In this document: positions 19,322-26,978 of the stretch, piece by piece
How positions within the stretch are numbered: the first letter of the stretch is position 1
Layout of the letters: each line of letters starts with the position of its first letter
IMG/VR virus record: IMGVR_UViG_3300013132_004522
Location: 1 to 39,518 of that record
Reading direction: 5' to 3' (one strand)
Source of the DNA: a virus
Length of the DNA: 39,518 bases
Notes under the pieces: model-generated
Told to the model about the DNA's origin: nothing
Seen by the model: the letters and a program-made list of their open reading frames with translations, nothing else
Database searches by the model: none
Translations under genes and position numbers: made by a program

Positions 19322-19682
19322 ATAAGATACCCTTTATTTGTGATACTAAATCTAAAAAAGGTTGCTGCGTACTAACTAGTCTGTATTTTTGATTATCTAT
19401 AGTTGAATTAGCTAATAGTAGTATATTATCTCTATTTAAGCCTAAAGATAAAACTATATCATAATCTTTTTCTGTAAAAGTAATAATTTTATGGTGTTCG
19501 TAATAAATTTTACTCAAATATAAAGTATGAAATACAGAAATATACTTTATATCTTCTATATAATCTATTAGATGATCGCAAAAAATAATAGGATTAGTAT
19601 TAAGATTATGACTAATATTAATATATGCTTCTATAATTTTTTTATCAGCTTTAGATATGTATTGTTTATATAGTGGTATCAT
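19308..19682 (-). CDS. Unknown protein in the glycosyltransferase cassette
   Basis: I do not recognise this 124-residue protein (from the ATG at 19682). It is Ile/Tyr/Asn-rich with alternating strands and helices and no catalytic motif. An in-frame ATG exists at 19733, but it would overlap the upstream gene by 68 bases; the one at 19682 (MIPLYKQY) overlaps by only 17 and is preferred. Neither has a good Shine-Dalgarno site. It overlaps the downstream nuclease by 14 bases. Position suggests a part in the sugar-modification cassette. Confidence 0.5.
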   Translation of the reverse strand: MIPLYKQYISKADKKIIEAYINISHNLNTNPIIFCDHLIDYIEDIKYISVFHTLYLSKIYYEHHKIITFTEKDYDIVLSLGLNRDNILLLANSTIDNQKYRLVSTQQPFLDLVSQIKGILYEEL

Positions 19683-20361
19683 TGTATATTTTTCTAATCG
19701 TATTACTGAGTTTTTTAAATTGATTAGGATCATTGAACTGAAGAATATAATTCTTAGTGAACTCTGCTTTTATAGAAATATTACTCGATATCATTTGATT
19801 GATTACTTCGAATAAACACATATGCGGCTTTGTGTGAGTCTCTACTATTTTTTTAAATTTTAGATTATCTTTTCTATCTATATATAAATAGTCATATGTT
19901 ATATTATGTAAATCATAGAATACGAATTCTATCATGCCATCAGTATTAATTGTACATCCTATATTTGATTCTGACTTATTAGACTGACTCACCAGCATAT
20001 AAGAGGTTTTAGGCTTAATTTTTTTGATAATATATGGATCAATAATTGATGACAAGCTGATAATACAGAAAGACTCATTATTTGGTACGTACTTAATGGC
20101 TTGTATAATACACTCCCCAAAGTTAGAATACTCGTTATAGTCATAAGGTAATAAATTAATTTTTTTAGTTTTAATAACTCTACTAAATATTAGTTCGTGC
20201 TCTTTTTTACAACAAAGTAGAATTTTAGCATTCTGAGTAATTGTTAGTAAACTGTGTATCTGATGATATAGAAGAGTTTTTTGATCTATAAGTAGTAGTG
20301 CTTTGTCTCCGATATCTTTATAAAGCTTATCAGGTATTGATGCAACTACTATATAATACAT
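19666..20361 (-). CDS. Nucleotidyltransferase-like (GT-A fold) protein
   Basis: The first 60 of 231 residues run beta-strand, short loop, then ALLLIDQKTLLYHQIHSL and a second strand AKILLCCKKEHE. This matches the order of N-terminal elements in sugar nucleotidyltransferases (strand, Lys-Pro-type loop, helix, strand), but the usual Gly-rich GxGTR loop is replaced by ASIPDKLYKD, so activity is uncertain. The rest has strands and helices with no clear metal-binding Asp pair, although SLSSIIDP near residue 105 sits where one is expected. The stop of the upstream gene and the ATG of this one overlap as TAATG. It lies in a cassette with two glycosyltransferases, consistent with activated-sugar supply. 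A broken or binding-only relative is possible. Confidence 0.4.
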   Translation of the reverse strand: MYYIVVASIPDKLYKDIGDKALLLIDQKTLLYHQIHSLLTITQNAKILLCCKKEHELIFSRVIKTKKINLLPYDYNEYSNFGECIIQAIKYVPNNESFCIISLSSIIDPYIIKKIKPKTSYMLVSQSNKSESNIGCTINTDGMIEFVFYDLHNITYDYLYIDRKDNLKFKKIVETHTKPHMCLFEVINQMISSNISIKAEFTKNYILQFNDPNQFKKLSNTIRKIYNDTTI

Positions 20362-20777
20362 TATTTAGATGCCTTTATATAATATTCGAATACATTAACA
20401 TATCTTTTGTTTTCTATTTTGAATCCAATTTTTTTTAGCAGATCTAAAATTTCGGATATTGTATGAATAGATTTTTTATATGGGTATAGAATTTTTTTAG
20501 CAAGTTCATCGGTTATAGAATTGAATGTTAATGCTATACTGAGCTGTCTAATATCAGAACCTTGTATATGCAATATACCATCATTCTGTAATTTATTATG
20601 TGCTATTTTTAGTATACTTTCTATATTATCATCGACAAAATAATCCAATAAATCTTGAAATATAATTTCTTCTAGAGTGCCATCTTTATAGTTATCTGCT
20701 TGTGATATATGACAATATGTGCTTTGTGTAGGAATTAAGTCTTGATCCGAAGTATGAAAAAAAATAGAGTTATGCAT
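20361..20777 (-). CDS. Divergent methyltransferase-like protein, short
   Basis: From the ATG at 20777 the product is 138 residues. The order EEIIFQDLLDYFVD, then helix, then LQNDGILHIQG, helices, and a closing LLKKIGFKIENKRYVNVFEYYI resembles the second half of class I SAM-dependent methyltransferases (motif IV, the helix with the leaderless loop, and the last strands). The Gly-rich SAM-binding motif I that would lie before it is absent, so this is either a truncated enzyme or a non-catalytic partner. A longer ORF starts at 20834 but would overlap the upstream gene by 65 bases instead of 8. It neighbours sugar-modifying genes. Confidence 0.4.
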   Translation of the reverse strand: MHNSIFFHTSDQDLIPTQSTYCHISQADNYKDGTLEEIIFQDLLDYFVDDNIESILKIAHNKLQNDGILHIQGSDIRQLSIALTFNSITDELAKKILYPYKKSIHTISEILDLLKKIGFKIENKRYVNVFEYYIKASK

Positions 20778-21240
20778 AATATTTGAATACCATTTTAGTA
20801 GTACGGAATATAATAGATTTCCAAAAATCAACATCTGTGGCTGTTTTATTATCTAGTACTTTATTATATGAACCTCCCCAAGATTTAGCAATATTTTCAT
20901 TCATTGCTATTTTATATACTGTTGGTAGTTCATACTTGTTATCTACATCGCCCTCATCGAGTAAGTCCCTCGGTTTTTCTGCATGGTCTATTATTAGAAC
21001 GGGGATATGAAATTGAATAGAAATATTTTTACATTTTTCATGATATAATATTTTATTATTGCAAATAATAATATTTGGTATATCTTTACCAAAATACAAA
21101 TGATCAAATCCTAGTAAATTATGTTCTAGTTTTTTAAACATTTGATCAAAAATAATACTATCACACGATGTCCATAGTATATTAATCTTATCTGTTTTTT
21201 GTATATATTCCCTAGCTAAAATACCAGATATAGAGTTCAT
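20770..21240 (-). CDS. Unknown protein in the glycosyltransferase cassette
   Basis: This 156-residue protein is not recognised. Alternating strands and helices, for example KINILWTSCD (18-27), IPNIIICNNK and FHIPVLIIDHAEKP, suggest a Rossmann-like N-terminal half such as the first lobe of a GT-B glycosyltransferase, but no donor-binding lobe follows. Its ATG overlaps the stop of the upstream glycosyltransferase as ATGA, and it overlaps the next gene by 8 bases, so the three are probably co-translated. It might pair with a neighbour as a split enzyme; this is inference. Confidence 0.45.
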   Translation of the reverse strand: MNSISGILAREYIQKTDKINILWTSCDSIIFDQMFKKLEHNLLGFDHLYFGKDIPNIIICNNKILYHEKCKNISIQFHIPVLIIDHAEKPRDLLDEGDVDNKYELPTVYKIAMNENIAKSWGGSYNKVLDNKTATDVDFWKSIIFRTTKMVFKYYA

Positions 21241-22346
21241 AAATTAATAATATTGTTTACAAAAGAGGTTTCAGAAAATTTATCTTTATCAAAATTTTTA
21301 AGCTTTTGCTGCTTTTCTATTTTTGTGGTTTCGTATGCTTTTCTCATTTGTTCCCTTATAGAATCTATGAATGGTTCTTTCCATTGTTCGTAGACAGTAA
21401 ACGTATTTTCCATATAAAAATCTTTACTAGTTACATTGGTTAGCATACTTTCTATTTCAAAACCATTATAACTATTAATATAAGAATTAGATCCTATTTC
21501 CCTATTGGTAATAACCAATTTATCGAATAACGCAGCTTCTATTGCGCTAGCACCAAAAGACTCTGCTTTGCAAACATTTACATAACAATCGCACTGATTA
21601 TGCAGTCTCATTATGTATTCTTGTTCGTAGTATCCGATAATCACATGCGGAGCCTGAACATGATTACCATTAACTCTAAGTACTTTTTCTACATGCTGTA
21701 TGTCGTATGTGATAATTTTCTCGGCCTCTTGATGATCAAACCCCGACATATCTGTTTTTATAATCAGCTTAGCATCATCATGTTTTCTAAATTCTAGAAA
21801 AAAAGCTGACAGTAATCCTTTAATATTATTTTTATCTTGGTGTTTACCTATATAGTAGAACACAAAGTCATTATTAGTATTTTTAAATAGTGTATCGTAA
21901 TTACTATGAAATTGTGTTAAATTAAATGGTTCAGGTATAATACTTACTTTAGTCTTTAGTCCAGCATGTTCTAAAGATTTTTTGGACCATTCTGATTGAA
22001 CTACAACATGATCCATTAAGTTTATTCTATCCACCCAACCCGTATGCTTAATATTAAATGTATCAATATCTGTTATGCAAATATTTTTACCAAAATTCTT
22101 TTTATATTCGAAGCAATTAGGTATACCGTATTGAATAACAATATCATAATATGAACTACTATTATCCTCAAATTCCGAATAGTCTTTCCCTGACTCATTA
22201 GCAGTATCAAGATATGGAGTAAAATATATTGGTCTAATACTTAGATTAATATCAAAATTATAGCCTAGTGCATCAATATGCCTTCTGGCCGATCTTCCCA
22301 TACCAGTATTTTCTTTGTATGGTCCTATATAAAGAATATTATTCAT
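21237..22346 (-). CDS. GT4-type (GT-B fold) glycosyltransferase
   Basis: The 369-residue protein opens with NILYIGPYKENTGMGRSARR, a Gly-rich first loop typical of GT-B retaining glycosyltransferases. The second lobe (about 170-290) has DFVFYYIGKHQDKNNIKGLL and then ESFGASAIE, the EX7E donor-binding motif (Glu262 and Glu270). Length and domain order fit a complete GT4-like enzyme that moves a sugar from a nucleotide donor. No signal peptide or membrane segment is seen, so it is cytoplasmic. It overlaps the upstream glycosyltransferase by 8 bases. The acceptor could be phage DNA, virion protein or host glycan; the sequence does not say. Confidence 0.8.
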   Translation of the reverse strand: MNNILYIGPYKENTGMGRSARRHIDALGYNFDINLSIRPIYFTPYLDTANESGKDYSEFEDNSSSYYDIVIQYGIPNCFEYKKNFGKNICITDIDTFNIKHTGWVDRINLMDHVVVQSEWSKKSLEHAGLKTKVSIIPEPFNLTQFHSNYDTLFKNTNNDFVFYYIGKHQDKNNIKGLLSAFFLEFRKHDDAKLIIKTDMSGFDHQEAEKIITYDIQHVEKVLRVNGNHVQAPHVIIGYYEQEYIMRLHNQCDCYVNVCKAESFGASAIEAALFDKLVITNREIGSNSYINSYNGFEIESMLTNVTSKDFYMENTFTVYEQWKEPFIDSIREQMRKAYETTKIEKQQKLKNFDKDKFSETSFVNNIINL

Positions 22347-23943
22347 ATACTAGAAAGTCGTTCTGTTTAATAATAGTAGAATCTTCTAAAAATTTATTTA
22401 GCGTAGTTTTATTGTTAAATATAGTTTCTAAAACCTTTAGAGCATCAGACTGAGAGTACGGAACCGCCCCTTTTGAAGTAGAAGAGTAACCATTATCCAA
22501 GGTCATAATCAACTGTTGTATAAAAAATGTATTCTTTAACTGAGGTGCCTGCAAAACATTATCTATAACATAGTAGACGAAATCTCTATTATTTTCATTT
22601 TTTGGAATAGCTTTTTCTATTTTCTCAATTTCTGTATCAGGTATAGGTGTCCATCTATTAATATCCTTTGTAGGTATATTATCCAGGATTCTTTCAAATT
22701 CACTACTAGTATAATCCCAGGAATATTTATCTTTTAATTTACTTTTTTGTAGATCAATAATTTTTAGTTTATCTGTGTAGGATAAGCTTCTATATTTTTC
22801 TATTAAGTTAGCACATATATTATTATTTGGATATACCCTATCCGATTGATTATCCACATCTCTAAAAATACAAGATATAGGTACTTTCCATCCATTTAAG
22901 TCATCAGCTAATTCGGCCATAGCCCCATGATCCGTACATACAAATGGAATACCGCATGATGCGGCTTCTAGTGGCGGTATACCGAATCCTTCACATATAG
23001 AATATTGTATATAAATGTCAAATATATTATATATTTTACACAGTTCATTTTCTGATATACCATTAGATACACTAGATAAAGTCATTTGTTTTTTGGAACA
23101 TTTGGGACAGATTGCTTGGGCGCCCTTCCACTTCATAGGCATCCAATATTTACAGTTTTTGCAAACGTAGGTGAATAGTACTGAATTGTATATGTCGTAT
23201 TCTATAAGAAGGTCCGGTATGTCCCAGCCGGTAGTTTCGGGATAACTTGTATGTAGATATAAGTAGGTGTTTTTATTATTATCTACCAATGCTTTAGTAA
23301 TTTTAAGTAAATCTGGAATCAGTTTTCTTTTTTGATTTCTCATTACTGATCCGACAATAAATGAGTCCAGTGGAATATCAACAGAATTTCTAATAGATAC
23401 TTTATTTAGTGGACGAAAATTGGCCGTATCAATAGAATCCATAACTATTCCGTCAACGGGTATTTTGTAAAACTTTTCTATATTTTGTTTTGCCCATTTG
23501 GTGTGAGTTAGTAATGTATCGCAATTTTTCATTAGGTCTAGCCACTCTAGTCTAATTGGAAAAGAATCTATAGTTGGAGCCAAAACAAGATGAAATTTTT
23601 CTCTAAATACTGATGTACTCTCAAAGTTAGTCATAAATATGTCTCTAAAATCAACAACAATATCTGGTTTAAAGTCAGCTACTACCAAGTCAAATCTCCA
23701 TTGACCAAAACCATTATTAGGACTAGAGCTATACTGCGTAAATCTTGGATCCGTTTGGTCCACAGCATTAGGATATATTTTCCACGGATAGTCCTTAGAC
23801 ATTCCTACTGTTCTATAGCAAGAAAGCTCTGCTATTTCATACTTATTGGTATTATATAATCTTGTTAGAATAGATCTTGTATAATTACCATACCCAGATT
23901 TTATATGTCCGGATTCTGTACAGAAAAGTATACGTTTTTTCAT
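22339..23943 (-). CDS. GT4-type glycosyltransferase with inserted zinc ribbon
   Basis: The 534-residue protein begins KKRILFCTESGHIKSGYGNY, a GT-B first loop. Its donor lobe carries CEGFGIPPLE with the EX7E pair at Glu318 and Glu326, followed by AASCGIPFVCTDHG. Between the lobes, residues 261-282 contain two CxxC pairs (Cys261/Cys264 and Cys279/Cys282), a zinc ribbon not found in ordinary GT4 enzymes. The C-terminal 130 residues are mostly helical and of unknown role. It is the first gene after the terminator at 23979-24000 and begins the glycan-type cassette. No clear Shine-Dalgarno site precedes the ATG at 23943. The enzyme class is clear; the acceptor is not. Confidence 0.8.
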   Translation of the reverse strand: MKKRILFCTESGHIKSGYGNYTRSILTRLYNTNKYEIAELSCYRTVGMSKDYPWKIYPNAVDQTDPRFTQYSSSPNNGFGQWRFDLVVADFKPDIVVDFRDIFMTNFESTSVFREKFHLVLAPTIDSFPIRLEWLDLMKNCDTLLTHTKWAKQNIEKFYKIPVDGIVMDSIDTANFRPLNKVSIRNSVDIPLDSFIVGSVMRNQKRKLIPDLLKITKALVDNNKNTYLYLHTSYPETTGWDIPDLLIEYDIYNSVLFTYVCKNCKYWMPMKWKGAQAICPKCSKKQMTLSSVSNGISENELCKIYNIFDIYIQYSICEGFGIPPLEAASCGIPFVCTDHGAMAELADDLNGWKVPISCIFRDVDNQSDRVYPNNNICANLIEKYRSLSYTDKLKIIDLQKSKLKDKYSWDYTSSEFERILDNIPTKDINRWTPIPDTEIEKIEKAIPKNENNRDFVYYVIDNVLQAPQLKNTFFIQQLIMTLDNGYSSTSKGAVPYSQSDALKVLETIFNNKTTLNKFLEDSTIIKQNDFLVYE

Positions 23944-23978
23944 ATCTATACAATTTAGGTATAATTAAAACAATAGAA

Positions 23979-24000
23979 CCCCTCCTATTGCTAGGAGGGG
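23979..24000 (-). terminator. Intrinsic terminator downstream of ssb
   Basis: A perfect 9-bp inverted repeat, CCCCTCCTA (23979-23987) and TAGGAGGGG (23992-24000), is separated by a 4-base loop. On the - strand the hairpin is followed by a T-rich run (TTCTATTGTTTTAATT). It lies 27 bases past the ssb stop and 35 bases before the next ATG, so it likely ends ssb transcripts. Confidence 0.8.
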
Positions 24001-24027
24001 CCTATTGCTTAACACCATCCTCAAACT

Positions 24028-24429
24028 TCAAAAAGCTACAACTTCCTCTGTTTCCTTATCCTCTGAGGTAGCAGCACTTGCTGTTTTTGACTGATTCTTA
24101 ACTACCTTTTGTATACGAGCAAAATTATTTACTCTGACCTTCATTGAAGATCTTTTAACTCCATCCTTTTCCCATGTGTCGTTCCTGAGAGATCCTTCGA
24201 TCATTACCAAATCACCTTTTCTGAAAGAAGAGGAAATGGCTTCTGCTCCGGTGTCCCATGCTTCGCAGTTTACAAAGGTTGTAACCTTATCGGTTTCTCC
24301 ATTATTTTTGGTAAATTCTCTAGATACTGCTATTGTAAAATTAACAACAGCCGTTTCTTTTCCAGAAGGATTAACGTGCCTTAGTTCTGGATCTCTAGCC
24401 AAATTACCTCTCAAAATTACTAAATTCAT
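24028..24429 (-). CDS. ssb: Single-stranded DNA-binding protein (SSB)
   Basis: The product of 133 residues has the OB-fold sequence of bacterial SSB: MNLVILRGNLARDPELRHV at the start, VNFTIAVSREF, FVNCEAWDTGAEAI and GDLVMIEGSL, then a short Ser/Thr/Glu tail. It coats single-stranded DNA during replication. The tail ends in Glu-rich residues and Phe, without the DDDIPF tip of bacterial SSB. I chose the ATG at 24429 because AGGAG lies 5 bases upstream and the promoter at 24478-24505 would start transcription near 24471, where the longer GTG-initiated frame begins. The gene has its own promoter and terminator. Confidence 0.93.
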   Translation of the reverse strand: MNLVILRGNLARDPELRHVNPSGKETAVVNFTIAVSREFTKNNGETDKVTTFVNCEAWDTGAEAISSSFRKGDLVMIEGSLRNDTWEKDGVKRSSMKVRVNNFARIQKVVKNQSKTASAATSEDKETEEVVAF

Positions 24430-24434
24430 AAGAT

Positions 24435-24439
24435 CTCCT
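24435..24439 (-). promoter_or_regulatory. Ribosome binding site of ssb
   Basis: AGGAG on the - strand, within GAGGAGATCTT, lies 5 bases before the ATG at 24429. It decides for this start over the upstream GTG at 24471, which lacks a leader. Confidence 0.85.
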
Positions 24440-24477
24440 CTAATTTCAAAAAAGTTAAGTTTTCGAACCACGCCTTT

Positions 24478-24505
24478 ATGATACAGTATCCGTTGGTTGT
24501 GTCAA
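24478..24505 (-). promoter_or_regulatory. Sigma70-type promoter for ssb
   Basis: On the - strand TTGACA (24505-24500) is followed after 16 bases by TATCAT (24483-24478), giving a perfect -35 box and a 5-of-6 -10 box. The expected start of transcription is near 24471, leaving a leader of about 42 bases with the ssb ribosome binding site. The promoter sits right after the stop of the upstream polymerase gene (24507). Confidence 0.75.
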
Positions 24506-24506
24506 G

Positions 24507-26111
24507 TTAAACTTGCCAACACTGCTTAATAATGAAAGTTTCTTTATCTTTAGATTTATCTAGTTTAATTAATAATGTGTTACCATCTATTAATAATTCT
24601 TTATATTTTAGGTATTCCTCTGGAAATATAACCAAATCGGCCGAACCTGTGGAATCCGTAACCTTAATAAACGCCATTTCTTGACCAGGATTAACTCCTC
24701 TTTTAGTCCTTATAACATTAATATCAGAAATCTCTGCGCCAAGAATTGGAATTTTCGTTTTAGTTCCGTGAGCTAAGTCTTTACACTCAACATTGGCCGA
24801 ATAAATATCACATCCGTCTATTTTATGGCAAGTGATAGAAGCTCCTAAATAGAATTTCTCATTATTAGACAGCCATTCGGGACTATCTTCCAAACTATAT
24901 GGTGGCTTTTTGATAGTATTAATTAATGATAGAATTGTTTGTTTTCTTTTTGCTGTTAATTTAATGTTAGTAGATTCCAATAATATGTGCAATATTTTTT
25001 CTAATTCTGTATTCTCAGAAATTTTCGATATAAATTCACATTCTCTATCAGTTAAATTATTTAGTATCTCATAATAGAATAGCATTCTAGTTCTGGATAC
25101 ATTCCCATTAGGTATCGCTCCGGAACATATTAATCCTTTACATGCTGTAGAATTAATATTTCTTAGAATATTACAATATACATATAGAAAAGTTTTATCT
25201 TTAATATCATAATTAGACAATATTTCATTTAACTTTTCATAAACAGAATCTCCTAATCCTTTGATATTAGTTAAGCCAAACCATATACTATTATCATGAT
25301 CAATAAAAAATTCTTTTTTAGGCTTTAATATCGATGGTAAATGTATACTAATATTCATTTCATTAGCATTACTAATAAGCTCTTGTATTTCTTTTAATGG
25401 ATCTATTTTATCCTTCGCAAATTTAAGATAAGAAGCAAAAAATTCAATAGGAAAATGAGCTTTAGTATATGCAGATAGATAGGCGTTGTATGCGTAACTT
25501 ACAGCATGACTCTTATTAAAAGAATATCTTTGGCTTTTCTCTATCCATCCAAACAACTCTTCGGATTCTGTTTTTGATAATATATTTGCTGCCTCTGATT
25601 TATGTAAAAATAACTTTTTAATTTTAACCATTTCTTCTGGTTTTTTCTTACCAATAGCTTTTCTTAACTGATCAGCTTCGGTCAAATCAAAGTTTGCTAT
25701 TTTTTGACAAATTTGCATAGCCTGTTCTTGATAGACCATTTCTCCATAAGTGGTACTCAAAATACTTTCTAGAGCAGGATGAAAGAAGTCGATTTCTTCA
25801 TTCTTATTTTTTTTGTCTATATAGTGATTACTAACAGACTTACCATCTCTATAGGCTTCCAGACATCCTGGTCTCATAATACTAATCAATGCGGACAGTT
25901 GTTCTATATTATCCGGCTTTAATTTTTTAGACATACTTTGACCAAGTCTAGACTCCAACTGAAAACATCCTTTTGTATTTCCTTCCGAAATCAGATTCCA
26001 TGTTCTGCGACAATTAAGATCTATATTTTCTATATCAATATCCAAATCAATTGTGGCTTCGTCGTTAAGACAAAACTTACAATTGCAGTCTTCAAATGTT
26101 ATCATTTTCAT
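24507..26111 (-). CDS. dnaE: DNA polymerase III alpha, C-terminal half (fingers, OB fold)
   Basis: The 534 residues match the second half of DnaE. After a Cys-containing N-terminus (CNCKFC, 9-14) come TKGCFQLESRLG, SALISIMRPG, GEMVYQEQAMQICQ, ADQLRKAIGKKKPEEM and YSFNKSHAVSYAYNAYLSAY, the finger-domain signatures that bind incoming dNTP and template. A helix-hairpin-helix-like stretch (FGLTNIKGLGDSVYEKL) and a C-terminal OB-like domain with GVNPGQEMAFIKVTDSTGSA follow. The catalytic Asp residues are in the other half at 26968-28863. Together the halves have 1165 residues, about the length of a whole DnaE. The ATG overlaps the upstream exonuclease stop as ATGA, so both are co-translated. It must pair with the N-terminal half; no intein motifs are seen. 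Confidence 0.88.
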   Translation of the reverse strand: MKMITFEDCNCKFCLNDEATIDLDIDIENIDLNCRRTWNLISEGNTKGCFQLESRLGQSMSKKLKPDNIEQLSALISIMRPGCLEAYRDGKSVSNHYIDKKNKNEEIDFFHPALESILSTTYGEMVYQEQAMQICQKIANFDLTEADQLRKAIGKKKPEEMVKIKKLFLHKSEAANILSKTESEELFGWIEKSQRYSFNKSHAVSYAYNAYLSAYTKAHFPIEFFASYLKFAKDKIDPLKEIQELISNANEMNISIHLPSILKPKKEFFIDHDNSIWFGLTNIKGLGDSVYEKLNEILSNYDIKDKTFLYVYCNILRNINSTACKGLICSGAIPNGNVSRTRMLFYYEILNNLTDRECEFISKISENTELEKILHILLESTNIKLTAKRKQTILSLINTIKKPPYSLEDSPEWLSNNEKFYLGASITCHKIDGCDIYSANVECKDLAHGTKTKIPILGAEISDINVIRTKRGVNPGQEMAFIKVTDSTGSADLVIFPEEYLKYKELLIDGNTLLIKLDKSKDKETFIIKQCWQV

Positions 26112-26806
26112 ACTTTAAAAGCATCCTTAAATTTTATTTTTTGACTTAATTTTTTATGTAGTCTTAGAAATCTGATAAGAATATTGGCACAATCTTCCAC
26201 ATCCTTAGATGCATTATGGGCATTTGTTTTATCTATACCAAGATAGTCTCTCATACTATCTAATGATAATCCCTTAACATCGGATATATAGCTCATCCAT
26301 ATGCCAAAAAGATGCATAATATCTATTTTGTCTCTTGGATGAAATAAACAGGTTTCTTTCTCTTTATTAGTATTATTATACTTATTACTGAGTCTATTAA
26401 CAATAGACATATCAAAACGCAATATGTTATATCCTGCCGCAATTGGGGCTGTAAACTGAGATTTTTTTCCGCCATTAGACTTTAGGTGATATTTATCTAA
26501 ATAACTAACAAACTGAGCCCATGCATATTTTTGTTCCGGATATGTTTTCCACTCAGATAAAATCTGATCAGACGACAAATTACGAATTTTTCCATGCCAT
26601 TCCAAAATATCCGAATCAGTGTATGGATTCTCTACTGTAGCATCCATTAATTTTTCAGGCTTCAAAAAAGTATTGAATTCTGATTTGGGAATAATTTCTA
26701 GTCTGATTGGGTCTATAATCACAGCAGATAATTGCACAGGACTACATTCTTCCGGATTTTTTCCATCAGTCTCAAAATCGAAAACGCAAATTTTGTTATT
26801 AATCAT
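26108..26806 (-). CDS. DnaQ-like DEDDh 3'-5' exonuclease (proofreading)
   Basis: The 232-residue protein has the DEDDh exonuclease motifs: FDFETDG with Asp10 and Glu12, a middle motif in GYNILRFDMS (about 115-125), and AHNASKDVED with His197 and Asp202. It removes mispaired 3' nucleotides and, placed between the two halves of polymerase III alpha, most likely serves as the phage epsilon-like proofreader. GGAGGT lies 8 bases before the ATG. It overlaps the preceding small gene by 8 bases and the following polymerase gene as ATGA. An RNase T or other DnaQ relative is possible from sequence alone, but context favours proofreading. Confidence 0.88.
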   Translation of the reverse strand: MINNKICVFDFETDGKNPEECSPVQLSAVIIDPIRLEIIPKSEFNTFLKPEKLMDATVENPYTDSDILEWHGKIRNLSSDQILSEWKTYPEQKYAWAQFVSYLDKYHLKSNGGKKSQFTAPIAAGYNILRFDMSIVNRLSNKYNNTNKEKETCLFHPRDKIDIMHLFGIWMSYISDVKGLSLDSMRDYLGIDKTNAHNASKDVEDCANILIRFLRLHKKLSQKIKFKDAFKV

Positions 26807-26978
26807 TCGTTACTACCTCCACTTGGGATTTGTATTCGAAAAGTATTTCTTTATTATCTCTTAATCTTATAGCATTAGCTTCTATTTTACAGCATGATTT
26901 TTTAATCTCTGGTATTTTTAAGTATTCTTCTTGGTTATATACGAATCTCTGTCCAGCAATAATTTTTTCAAACAGCAT
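26799..26978 (-). CDS. Small 59-residue protein between the polymerase halves
   Basis: This short frame encodes MLFEKIIAGQRFVYNQEEYL at its start, then KIPEIKKSCCKIEANAIRL and a polar end. The order (FEKI..G..F.Y....Y.KI) looks like a small SH3-like or beta-barrel protein seen as short genes near phage replication genes; no function is known to me. AAGGAT lies 6 bases before the ATG. It overlaps the polymerase N-terminal half by 11 bases and the exonuclease by 8, so it fills the space exactly, which supports a real gene. Confidence 0.75.
   Translation of the reverse strand: MLFEKIIAGQRFVYNQEEYLKIPEIKKSCCKIEANAIRLRDNKEILFEYKSQVEVVTND

Noticed and set aside
23943-23975. Possible promoter TTGTTT-17-TATAGA for the glycan cassette
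   Set aside because: The -10 element ends 1 base before the ATG, so transcription would begin inside the gene; both boxes match poorly.
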